Assembly: GCA_002254385.1 (NCBI GenBank)
Contig: NJDO01000046.1
Coordinates: 1 to 13,041, forward strand
Length of the DNA: 13,041 bases
Direction of reading: 5' to 3'
Source: Thermoplasmatales archaeon ex4484_6
GTDB lineage: Archaea; Thermoplasmatota; Penumbrarchaeia; Penumbrarchaeales; Penumbrarchaeaceae
Part shown: one piece after another, positions 6,104-13,036 of the stretch
Numbering within the stretch: the first letter of the stretch is position 1
How the letters are laid out: the number at the start of each line of letters is the position of its first letter
Made by a program: the position numbers and the translations under genes
The notes under the pieces: model-generated
Databases searched by the model: none
What the model was told of the DNA's origin: nothing
Seen by the model: the letters and a program-made list of their open reading frames with translations, nothing else

Positions 6104-6964
6104 ATGGCAAGGAAGAAGAAATCACGTTCGAAGGTCGGGAAATATATCCTGATCGGTGTGGGAGTTGTCGTCGGGTTGATAATCGTGGGTGTGATATTCT
6201 CGGCCATCGCAAATTCCTCGCTGGGTGACAGGTTCAAGGATCTCATGGGAAAGGGGTCCGATGGATCCGGGGGAGGCAACAACACCGAGAGTGGTGATAC
6301 CGTACCTCCAAAGGCATTCCTGACAGCGGACAAGTACAAGGCCATCGTCGGGGATCCGATAACGTTCGACGGGAACAGGTCGTACGATCCCGGAAAGGAA
6401 AGCAACATCACACGGGGGATCATGCTGTATCAATGGAACTTCGGCTACACAGATGACGACGGAACCCCCATAGTGGAAAGCACCGTGAACGGAACAACCA
6501 TCCATTCATTCCCCGACAGAGGGGACTTCACGGTCACCCTTACGGTGTTCGATGATGCCGAGAACGAGGATTCGGCCCAGGTAACGGTGATAATCGTTCC
6601 ACCCAACGAACCCATCAGCACCGGAAGCTCCATTCTGATAGGTGATCCCGTCGGACCCGGAATATTCGGAAACTCGACCGAGGTGACCTGGAACCTCACC
6701 GAGGGTGCCACCTACATGTGGCTCAACATCTCGGTAACGGGAGCCTATGTCAGGGAGGGACAGTCCACCACCGTGGAGATAGTCCTCGAGAACCCCTACC
6801 TCGATGTCATAAAGAACCAGACCGTAAAGGTTCTGGGCACCGAGGCCGTCCCGTGGACCTTCCAGCCGGAAGAGATAAGCGTCGAGGGAAGATACACCTT
6901 GACGATCCATGCCGTGGATGGGGCCGCCATAGTCTCGGTCATGGGCGAGGCCACATATTTATAG
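6104..6964 (+). CDS. Membrane-anchored PKD-domain extracytoplasmic protein
   Basis: The product has 286 residues from the ATG at 6104, chosen because AAGGTGG (6092-6098) lies 5 nt upstream; ATGs at 6089 and 6101 are in frame but spaced badly for it. The N-terminus is basic (ARKKKSRSKVGK) and followed by one hydrophobic helix (about 14-36: YILIGVGVVVGLIIVGVIF). A Gly/Ser-rich linker (GSDGSGGGNN) comes next, so the body should face outside. A PKD domain spans about 68-165, with DPITFDGNRSYDPG, YQWNFGYTDDDG and HSFPDRGDFTVTLTVFDD. A second beta-rich region (170-286) ends with EGRYTLTIHAVDGAAIVSVMG. I count nine N-X-S/T sequons, fitting archaeal N-glycosylation. PKD folds commonly mediate binding or act as spacers; no catalytic motif is seen. 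It sits 89 nt after the TIM-barrel gene and 22 nt before the MFS gene. Its partner and role are unknown. Confidence 0.9.
   Translation: MARKKKSRSKVGKYILIGVGVVVGLIIVGVIFSAIANSSLGDRFKDLMGKGSDGSGGGNNTESGDTVPPKAFLTADKYKAIVGDPITFDGNRSYDPGKESNITRGIMLYQWNFGYTDDDGTPIVESTVNGTTIHSFPDRGDFTVTLTVFDDAENEDSAQVTVIIVPPNEPISTGSSILIGDPVGPGIFGNSTEVTWNLTEGATYMWLNISVTGAYVREGQSTTVEIVLENPYLDVIKNQTVKVLGTEAVPWTFQPEEISVEGRYTLTIHAVDGAAIVSVMGEATYL
6956..6963 (+). promoter_or_regulatory. TATA box for the MFS gene, overlapping the PKD gene's stop codon
   Basis: TATTTATA is centred 27-28 nt before the ATG at 6987 and includes the first two bases of the upstream gene's TAG (6962-6964). The 22-nt spacer has no usable Shine-Dalgarno (AGGAAAG lies 16 nt away), so a separate leaderless MFS transcript is likely despite the tight spacing. 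Confidence 0.55.
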
Positions 6965-6986
6965 GAAAGTTCCTTCTGCCCAGTCC

Positions 6987-8270
6987 ATGGCCAGGAGCTG
7001 GAAAATAAATCTATTTGTCGCATCCATCCTGGCATTCTCAATCTATTTCGGCTTCGGAATGATAATTCCGATGTTCCCCCTCTATGTCCTCGAACTCGGA
7101 GGAGGGGCCCTGGAAGTCGGCATCCTGACATCCGCCTTCATGTTCACAAGGGCATTCCTTGCAAGACCGTTCGGCAAGTTGTCCGACAGGATAGGAAGGA
7201 AATCGGTAATCATCTTCGGGATGTTCCTGTACGCGCTGCTTGCCCTTCTGTTCACAATCCCGGATTCCTGGTGGGGCCTCATAGCTGTCAGGATAATGCA
7301 GGGAACGGCATCGGCCATGGTATGGCCCGTGGGAGAGGCTCTCGTCGTCGATTCCGCACCACCCACCAGGAGGACCAGAGCCATATCGACATACATGGTC
7401 ATCTCCAACATCGGGTTCGTGGCAGGCCCCCTGATAAGCGGGGGCATACTCTTCTTCGTCAGGAACGTTCTCGGGGGCTCCACACTGGAAACGCTGCGAG
7501 CTCCTTTCTATTTCGCCAGCGGACTCGCCTTCGTATCAGCGATCTTCGGGTTCATCTTCCTGGAGAACAGGCTCGTGATCGGGGACAGGAAGGAACAGGT
7601 GAGGAAGGAGGAAAGGGCATACCGCAGAATGGGGAAGAGGACAAGGACCTCCCTCAACGTCCTCTATGCCAACTCCTTCTTCGAGGGATTCTCCTGGTCC
7701 ATGGGTTCCGTGGTGTTCGTTCTCTTCATGGACCAGATCTTCCATCTGGGAGAATGGAGATTCTCCCTCCTGTTCGGTGTTTCCCAGGCCCTGGGGCTCG
7801 TCATGGTCATAATGTCCGGGGTTCTTGGTGACAGGTACAGCAAGAAGGCGCTCATCGTCCACGGGTCCATCTGGGGGAGGGTCTCGACGATCATCATGTC
7901 ATTCTCCCCGCTCCTGCCGTTCGGCAGGATCATTGCTTTCATCACCTATGCGGGAAAGGATGTCGGACGCCAGATAGCGCAGCCCGCCTCAAGGTCCCTT
8001 CAGGCAGACATAGTCCCCACGAGGCTCAGGGGGAGGCTCATTGCCACGATACAGGCGGTATCCAACATCGGAGCCACGGTTGGCCCGGTACTCGGGGGCT
8101 TCCTCTGGGACCTCACGCATCACAGATCGTTCTCCATCCTCTCCTTCGAGCTCCCCGGATACTCCATCCCGTTCCTTATCTCGGCCGCATCGGGTATAAT
8201 CGCCGCTCTCCTCGTTCAGAGGTACGTGTACGAGAAGAAGGCGAGGCGGAGGGAATTTCCCGCTAGATGA
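6987..8270 (+). CDS. Major facilitator superfamily transporter
   Basis: The 427-residue product has twelve predicted hydrophobic helices in two halves, as usual for MFS proton-coupled carriers in the cytoplasmic membrane. Motif A is clear between helices 2 and 3 (GKLSDRIGRK, 63-72) and is repeated between helices 8 and 9 (GVLGDRYSKK, 278-287). Other typical segments are RIMQGTASAMVWPVGEAL (102-119), STYMVISNIGFVAGPLISG (134-152) and RGRLIATIQAVSNIGATVGP (348-367). The central cytoplasmic loop (about 193-222) is short and highly charged (DRKEQVRKEERAYRRMGKR). The C-terminus is a basic tail. The layout is closest to drug or sugar efflux (DHA1-like) carriers, but the substrate cannot be read from sequence. 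The ATG at 6987 is supported by the TATA box 27-28 nt upstream. No regulator gene is adjacent. Confidence 0.95.
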   Translation: MARSWKINLFVASILAFSIYFGFGMIIPMFPLYVLELGGGALEVGILTSAFMFTRAFLARPFGKLSDRIGRKSVIIFGMFLYALLALLFTIPDSWWGLIAVRIMQGTASAMVWPVGEALVVDSAPPTRRTRAISTYMVISNIGFVAGPLISGGILFFVRNVLGGSTLETLRAPFYFASGLAFVSAIFGFIFLENRLVIGDRKEQVRKEERAYRRMGKRTRTSLNVLYANSFFEGFSWSMGSVVFVLFMDQIFHLGEWRFSLLFGVSQALGLVMVIMSGVLGDRYSKKALIVHGSIWGRVSTIIMSFSPLLPFGRIIAFITYAGKDVGRQIAQPASRSLQADIVPTRLRGRLIATIQAVSNIGATVGPVLGGFLWDLTHHRSFSILSFELPGYSIPFLISAASGIIAALLVQRYVYEKKARRREFPAR

Positions 8271-8331
8271 ACTCTCGATGATCGGGGACGATTCCGGCAG
8301 GATGTAGCTTTCAGCTTCATTTCGCAATCAA

Positions 8332-8338
8332 TATATAT
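8332..8338 (+). promoter_or_regulatory. TATA box for the three-helix zinc-ribbon membrane protein
   Basis: AATCAATATATATTC, with TATATAT at 8332-8338, is centred 26 nt before the ATG at 8361, the textbook spacing for a leaderless archaeal transcript. This argues against the in-frame TTG at 8349 as the start. There is no Shine-Dalgarno before 8361. Confidence 0.65.
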
Positions 8339-8360
8339 TCAGGGCCGTTTGAGGCAAACG

Positions 8361-8897
8361 ATGGCATCCGTGGAAGCTTCGCTTTTGATAAACTTCATCC
8401 TGAACGGCATCATTTTCACCGTCGGGATAATAGTGGCCCTCCTGATTCCAAGCAATAGAAAGATAAGGGAGGGGGAGGCGGGAACATCCCTTGGAGCTCC
8501 TTGGATCATTCTCGTTCTCATCCTGATGCTGATCATGACAATAGCTCTCTTCCCCGTATCCTTCCTGTTCCAGAAGGGGGCGAACCTCGTGCTGGCCCTC
8601 GTACTGGACCTTATAGCCCTTATCATCACATCGACCGCAGTTATCATCTACCTGGGAGCAAGGAGGGCCTACAGGGAGCTCCGTGAGGAAGGATACGAAC
8701 ATGTGGAGATGGTCCGGGCGGTCCCCACTGATGGGGGCCATGCATTATCCCACCCCAGCGAGCACCTTCACCCGGCGGACCCTCCGCCGGGGAACCTTAT
8801 AACCGTGGAATGTCCGCAGTGCGGCAGCCATCTGCACATCCCGGAGAACTCTCACACGATAACATGTCCCTACTGCGGACTCACGGGCAGCATCTGA
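8361..8897 (+). CDS. Three-helix membrane protein with C-terminal cytoplasmic zinc ribbon
   Basis: I do not recognise a named family. The product has 178 residues from the ATG at 8361. Three hydrophobic helices are visible at about 8-30, 47-70 and 76-99. Basic residues after helix 1 (SNRKIREGE) and helix 3 (RRAYRELREEGY) put the C-terminus inside the cell. Residues 113-137 form a linker with several His (GHALSHPSEHLHP). The tail is a zinc ribbon: CPQC at 151-154 and CPYC at 169-172, with 14 residues between the two CxxC pairs. Zinc ribbons usually bind structural zinc and contact proteins or nucleic acids. The gene converges with the giant surface-protein gene, which also ends in a cytoplasmic zinc ribbon. 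It may sense or recruit something at the membrane, but that is speculation. Confidence 0.88.
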   Translation: MASVEASLLINFILNGIIFTVGIIVALLIPSNRKIREGEAGTSLGAPWIILVLILMLIMTIALFPVSFLFQKGANLVLALVLDLIALIITSTAVIIYLGARRAYRELREEGYEHVEMVRAVPTDGGHALSHPSEHLHPADPPPGNLITVECPQCGSHLHIPENSHTITCPYCGLTGSI

Positions 8898-9179
8898 GAG
8901 ATCAAGGTCCGGTCAAATGCATCGAACCCCGAACCTGCAACCCCCATAACCCGAGGATCCTGTGATTCAAGCGCCATTCCGCTGCCGGGGAGTTGAACGA
9001 CATGACCGACTGAAATTCATGCAACACCTAGAATCGGTCGAAGCGGACCTCAACTGAAATCTTGAACCCCCGACCCACCAAACCGGGTGTTTTCATCGGG
9101 ACCACACCACGATATTGCCGTGCAGCGGCAATGAAGCCCGCGATCCCGGTACGACGGTTGTGCGGTTCAATGTTCCCGA
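8898..9179. other. Convergent intergenic region, no gene recognised
   Basis: This 282-bp stretch separates two genes that end towards each other. It holds a perfect 7-bp hairpin, ATTGCCG-TGCAG-CGGCAAT (9114-9132), a bulged stem CCGGGTG-TTTT-CATCGG (9083-9099), and the repeat ACTGAAAT twice (9009-9016 and 9053-9060). Complementary-strand phrases resembling tRNA T-arms occur, but I could not fold a tRNA. There is no T-tract typical of archaeal termination beside either stop. It may serve as a bidirectional termination zone. Confidence 0.4.
9114..9132. repeat. Perfect 7-bp inverted repeat (hairpin) between convergent genes
   Basis: ATTGCCG and CGGCAAT flank TGCAG. It lies 48 nt beyond the stop of the giant minus-strand gene, a position suited to 3'-end formation or mRNA protection. 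No T-run follows on either strand, so a classic terminator is not supported. Confidence 0.5.
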
Positions 9180-12100
9180 TCAGAAGTTCAGCGTGTTCTT
9201 GCATTCCGGACAGAGGAACCAGTCCCTCTTCACCGGAGCTCCGCAGGTGGGACATCTCAGGGTAGCTTCCCTGCTGCCGGCCTTTTGCGGTTGCGAAGAG
9301 GAGGGGGGCCTTCTTTCCATGGTCCCGGGTTCGCCGCGGCCCATCTCGTGACCGGGTCCTTCCAATTCACCTTCCGGTATTCCTGGTCCTCCCTTCCTTC
9401 TGCCAAGGATGAGTATGACCACAACTACGACCACCGCGATCACCAGGAGCGCCAGACCCACCCATATCAGGGTGCCGAGGGAGGAACCTTCCTCGCCATT
9501 CTTGTGATCCTCCACCGGCGGAACGTACCTTTCAAGATGTATCCTCTTCGAATTCGAAGAGCTGGAATAATCGCCGTTGATGAGGGTGAGCCTCACCGTC
9601 TTGTTCCCCTCGGATGTGTAGGTATGCCTCACTTCCTTCCCGGTGAGGGTGGTCCCATCGCCCATGTTCCATGTATATATCCAATCCCCGCCGTATGCCG
9701 GATCGTAATCCTCGGCGGTGAAGGTCACGTTCAATCCCTGGGCACCCGCCTTGACAGGGTCCAGATCCTCGATCTCGTAGCTCCACTCGGGAACATCCGG
9801 TATCCACGGACCGTCCTTTTCCATTGTGAGGTTGACGATCTTCATGTCGCTCCTTCCGTAGAGGTCGGTCACCTTCACCACAAGCGTGATCTTCACTTCC
9901 GTTAGAAGTGCATCGGAGGTCCTCCATATCTCGTCCGATCTCGGGGTCAGGGTCAGATACCCGCTGTCCGCGTCGAAGGTGTAGACGAGATCCGTACCGA
10001 GCTCCGCATACGGGAGCTGGTCGGCGACAGAGGGGATATCCCCGCCAATCTCCTCTTCCATGTTGATGCTGAACAGATGCGAATCACCGGGATCCACGTC
10101 CGTGACCCGGGAATATAGTGTCCAGGCCTCGTCCTGGTATACCAGCGGGGATTTGGGTTCAAGTGTCAGGACCGGGTCGTCGGGAGTGTTCTTCACATCC
10201 ATGAGAACCTTCAATTCGATGAAATCCTCGGCATCGGATATCCTGAAGGTCATGTAGCCGTTGGTCCTCACGTCCGCATTGGACGGAGTGAACGTTACAA
10301 CTCCCGTATCCCTGTTCACGACGGGTTCCTCGGACCAGGGCCTTGCGCCGCCTCCGATATACTCGTAGACCAGGTCGGTCCGATCCTCCTCCGGATCACT
10401 GTCCTCTGCCAGTATGTCCAGTTCGTAGGTGGTGTCCTCCAAGATATCCATGGACCTCAGGTCGGCCTGGATATGGAACGGGTCCGTATCGTCCACCTCG
10501 ACGGATGTCCCGTCGAACCTGACGCCGAGCACCACAGGGGGATCGTTCACGGAGTAGACGGTCACCGTCAGGTTCACGATCGCATACGAATGGTCATCGT
10601 ATCCGTAGAACGAGATGACCTCCTCTCCGTGCCGGTCCGGAAGGGGCGTGATGGCTGCGTACCAGCCGTCGCCATCCCTGTAGGTGATGTTCACATGAAG
10701 CATGTCCGAGAGGGAATCCCCCCAGTAGGCTCCCCTGCTCTCGTTGAACACCATCACTCCCCTCAGGGACCTCTCGGGGTCCTCGAAGGGTCCCAGATTG
10801 TATGAATCCAACGGATAGAGTACCCTTCCTCCGTCCTCATCCAGGGGATCGATGGATTCGTACTGTGCGTAAACGGATACCTCCCGATCGTTCCATACCC
10901 TGAGGGTGTCATTCAGGTACAGGTCGTTGGATGCAAGGGGTCTCCTGAGCGACTCTACCGGAATGGAATCCGTTGCATTGACCAGGAGCACGTACGGAGA
11001 GTCCTTGTCCCCTATCTGGGAACCCGAAAGCGACAGGGAATACTCCTTGCCGTTTGTCACATCACCGCTGTCCGGATCTGGAAGCATGGAGAACGTCTTC
11101 TCCGTTGATTCGCCAGGATCCAGGATCAGGTCCAATCTTTCGGGAAGGTCATTGTCGGGGTCCATGTAGGTCACCCGGAACACGAACGTATCCGTCACAT
11201 CCCCCCCGGTTTCATGGAACCTGTTATCGGAGGTCACACTGAGGTCGGAGACCACCGGGGCCCTGTTCGGTGATTCCTCGATGACATCCATGTCTATCGT
11301 GTAATTGGAGAAGGTGGTCCAGTAGGTGTAGTAATAACCCGTGATCGAGGTCCCATCGTAGGATGCCGTGACCGGTTCGACGAAGAGACCGATGTAGACC
11401 CCGCGATCGGGATCCCCAATGGTGGGATTCGTCACGGTGAAGTTGAAGAACTGAGGTCCGGTTATTGAACCGGGTCCGGTTATGAAATACGAGAACCTCA
11501 CGGATGCGCCAAGGGACCACCCGTCATCGGACGTCCCCCACTCGCCGTCGTCCCCGACCCACGGGAACACCACCAAGACGTACATCCAGGTATCCAGGAT
11601 GGTCCCCGTCGTATCGGACGACGGTATGACACTCCCTGCCCCGTAGGTCCTCTCTATGGAGAACGACATGTTCCAGAGCTTTCCGGGATCCGAGCCCGTG
11701 AAACGGTACCAGTCCACCTGGTCGAGTCTGGAATCCAGGACCTTCTCTTCGCTGCCCTGGTAGCTTCCCGTGGTCTCTATGGTGTTCGCGCCGTCATCGG
11801 TGACGTCCCTGTCGGAGGTATCGATATCGAACACGTAATGGACCCCGAACCCCGACCTGTCGGGAGCTCCCGGTTTTGCCCCCCAGTCCATGGAGAAGGA
11901 TATGTAGTACCATCCCACCTCGTCGAGACCGCCGGCGAAACCATCCATATCCTCAGGGCCCGTGGATGGTACCGGTGTCGAGAACCGGAATGTCCAGTTT
12001 CCAGCGTGCTCCCACGAATCGGCGGGGTCCATGTCATCGTAGAAGAAGATGGTGCCGCCAACGTCCATGAATCCCATCCAGGGGTCGTAATACAGAACAT

Positions 12101-12743
12101 GTATCCTGATGTAATCGAAGTAATCGGATTCCAGCTCCGTCTGGCCCGGCGTCCCGCTCTCCACCAGCCTGTATTCATACAGATCGTTGTGTGTATCGTT
12201 GCTGTCAAGGTAGCTGGTCATTGTTATGGACACATTGCGCGGACCGAGTGCCGAGCCGGGTGCCGGGTTGACGTCCGGGGCCGCGAGCTTGTACCAGTCC
12301 CTGATATCCCCCGTTTCTCCCGGAACGTACGTGAGGGAGCCCGATATCACCTCGCCATCGTCATTGATCCTTGTCCCGTTCGCAAAATCGTGATAATCCT
12401 GCTCCCTCTCCTGATCGGAAGCCCTCGTTCCGGTGCTCCCATCCGGGAAGCTCCGGTCGAAACGGGAAACCACCGTATCCACGGGGAAGACGGGCTCGGA
12501 GACACCCCGCGCTCCCGACCCTGCAAACATCTCCTCCCCGTTCCCTATACGGCCATCATCCGTCAGCTGCACGGAGGGGCATACATCTTTCCGGTTCACC
12601 ACCTCTGCTCCGGGAACCGTCGGGTCCCGGGGCCCATCGACCGCGGCAGCCTCGTCCGGACCCTCTCCCAGACCGGCCAGGGACAGAAGCGGGGACAGTA
12701 TCAACAAGCATGTGACAATGAGGGCATATCTTTCGTTCAACAT
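9180..12743 (-). CDS. Giant secreted surface protein: PPC-like, Ig/cadherin-like and PKD modules, membrane anchor, zinc ribbon
   Basis: The product has 1187 residues from the ATG at 12743, chosen because GGAGGAGAT lies just upstream and the signal peptide (MLNERYALIVTCLLILSPLLSLAG) then sits at the N-terminus; the longer frame to 12869 is rejected. After a low-complexity acidic stretch come two PPC-like modules, about 127-310 and 322-490, each with the DWYxL/F hallmark (149-153, 344-348). Ig/cadherin-like repeats follow, with RAPVV (495 on), NDPPVV (733 on) and DPVL segments. A PKD domain lies near 985-1070 (YTWNMGDGTTLTG; HTYTSEGNKTVRLTL). One helix at about 1090-1114 is followed by a basic stop-transfer (GRRKGG). 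The cytoplasmic tail ends in a zinc ribbon (CPTC 1164-1167, CPEC 1178-1181). About fifteen sequons all lie outside the membrane. No catalytic domain is seen. It may be an S-layer-associated, adhesin or receptor-like protein. Confidence 0.93.
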   Translation of the reverse strand: MLNERYALIVTCLLILSPLLSLAGLGEGPDEAAAVDGPRDPTVPGAEVVNRKDVCPSVQLTDDGRIGNGEEMFAGSGARGVSEPVFPVDTVVSRFDRSFPDGSTGTRASDQEREQDYHDFANGTRINDDGEVISGSLTYVPGETGDIRDWYKLAAPDVNPAPGSALGPRNVSITMTSYLDSNDTHNDLYEYRLVESGTPGQTELESDYFDYIRIHVLYYDPWMGFMDVGGTIFFYDDMDPADSWEHAGNWTFRFSTPVPSTGPEDMDGFAGGLDEVGWYYISFSMDWGAKPGAPDRSGFGVHYVFDIDTSDRDVTDDGANTIETTGSYQGSEEKVLDSRLDQVDWYRFTGSDPGKLWNMSFSIERTYGAGSVIPSSDTTGTILDTWMYVLVVFPWVGDDGEWGTSDDGWSLGASVRFSYFITGPGSITGPQFFNFTVTNPTIGDPDRGVYIGLFVEPVTASYDGTSITGYYYTYWTTFSNYTIDMDVIEESPNRAPVVSDLSVTSDNRFHETGGDVTDTFVFRVTYMDPDNDLPERLDLILDPGESTEKTFSMLPDPDSGDVTNGKEYSLSLSGSQIGDKDSPYVLLVNATDSIPVESLRRPLASNDLYLNDTLRVWNDREVSVYAQYESIDPLDEDGGRVLYPLDSYNLGPFEDPERSLRGVMVFNESRGAYWGDSLSDMLHVNITYRDGDGWYAAITPLPDRHGEEVISFYGYDDHSYAIVNLTVTVYSVNDPPVVLGVRFDGTSVEVDDTDPFHIQADLRSMDILEDTTYELDILAEDSDPEEDRTDLVYEYIGGGARPWSEEPVVNRDTGVVTFTPSNADVRTNGYMTFRISDAEDFIELKVLMDVKNTPDDPVLTLEPKSPLVYQDEAWTLYSRVTDVDPGDSHLFSINMEEEIGGDIPSVADQLPYAELGTDLVYTFDADSGYLTLTPRSDEIWRTSDALLTEVKITLVVKVTDLYGRSDMKIVNLTMEKDGPWIPDVPEWSYEIEDLDPVKAGAQGLNVTFTAEDYDPAYGGDWIYTWNMGDGTTLTGKEVRHTYTSEGNKTVRLTLINGDYSSSSNSKRIHLERYVPPVEDHKNGEEGSSLGTLIWVGLALLVIAVVVVVVILILGRRKGGPGIPEGELEGPGHEMGRGEPGTMERRPPSSSQPQKAGSREATLRCPTCGAPVKRDWFLCPECKNTLNF

Positions 12744-12747
12744 CGGG

Positions 12748-12756
12748 ATCTCCTCC
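12748..12756 (-). promoter_or_regulatory. Strong Shine-Dalgarno that fixes the start of the giant surface protein
   Basis: The complement reads GGAGGAGAT, then CCCG and the ATG at 12743. It is the best ribosome-binding site in the window. It selects the signal-peptide start over the frame extending to 12869, whose extra 42 residues are Arg/Gly/Pro-rich leader sequence. Confidence 0.8.
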
Positions 12757-12764
12757 TTTTCGCA

Positions 12765-12789
12765 GGGGCGCGGCCGATCACCCCGCCCC
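12765..12789 (-). other. GC-rich leader hairpin just upstream of the Shine-Dalgarno
   Basis: GGGGCG (12765-12770) and CGCCCC (12784-12789) can pair in the mRNA leader, 8 nt before the Shine-Dalgarno. Further upstream is the self-complementary CTCCCGGGAG (12846-12855). Together they suggest a structured 5' leader of roughly 150 nt or more. Confidence 0.45.
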
Positions 12790-12910
12790 CGCCTTCCTGC
12801 ACGGAATCGCCGCACCGAAACAGGGCCTTTACGTCCGGACCCACCCTCCCGGGAGAGGGAGCATCCCAACGCCGTATGCGAAAATCACCCTGTCAAGGGC
12901 ATAGGTTCCT

Positions 12911-12950
12911 TAGAAAATACAGGGAATTATTAGAATAAAAGGATTTTCTA
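12911..12950 (-). promoter_or_regulatory. AT-rich promoter of the giant surface-protein gene, bracketed by an inverted repeat
   Basis: On the minus strand CTTTTATTCTAATAATTCC (complement of about 12924-12942) is TATA-like. It is flanked by TAGAAAAT (12911-12918) and ATTTTCTA (12943-12950), a perfect 8-bp inverted repeat with a 24-bp spacer. A repressor or activator dimer could bracket the TATA box here. The transcription start is expected near 12905-12910, leaving a leader of about 160 nt. Confidence 0.5.
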
Positions 12951-12965
12951 TCAGGATTCGGTGTT

Positions 12966-12979
12966 CATGTCATGACATG
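12966..12979. promoter_or_regulatory. Perfect 14-bp palindrome, candidate operator
   Basis: CATGTCATGACATG is fully self-complementary. It lies about 25-30 bp upstream of the TATA-like region of the giant gene, where archaeal activators often bind. The regulator is unknown. Confidence 0.45.
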
Positions 12980-13004
12980 GTCGGGAAACGGGGAAGATGA
13001 AAAA

Positions 13005-13036
13005 TCGGACACGAATGATAATACATTCGTATCCGA
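13005..13036 (-). terminator. Hairpin followed by T-run, terminator-like, for a gene beyond the right edge
   Basis: TCGGA-C-ACGAATG (13005-13017) pairs with CATTCGT-A-TCCGA (13024-13036) across a 6-nt ATAATA loop, giving twelve pairs with one mismatch. Read on the minus strand, the stem is followed at once by TTTTT (complement of 13000-13004). This is the layout of an intrinsic terminator for a minus-strand gene ending right of the window. A regulatory inverted repeat is the alternative. Confidence 0.5.

Noticed and set aside
8921..9070. tRNA-like phrases on the minus strand, such as GGGGTTCGA and GGGGGTTCAAG, resembling T-arms
   Set aside because: Neither T-loop has a matching 3' T-stem, and no acceptor pairing or anticodon arm could be built on either strand. 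At most a decayed fragment; tRNAscan-SE or Infernal would settle it.
9028..9255. 75-codon minus-strand open frame at the end of the giant gene and spacer
   Set aside because: It overlaps the zinc-ribbon coding end of the giant gene in another frame, has no Shine-Dalgarno or TATA-like element, and shows no motif.
12744..12869. 42-residue N-terminal extension of the giant surface protein
   Set aside because: The extension is Arg/Gly/Pro-rich and would bury the signal peptide. The strong Shine-Dalgarno directly before 12743 indicates the shorter start.
11838..12938. 366-codon open frame on the plus strand
   Set aside because: It lies antisense to the giant surface-protein gene, whose frame has a signal peptide, domains, a membrane helix and a zinc ribbon. 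The plus frame has no recognisable motif and is Arg/Pro-rich as expected for a shadow.
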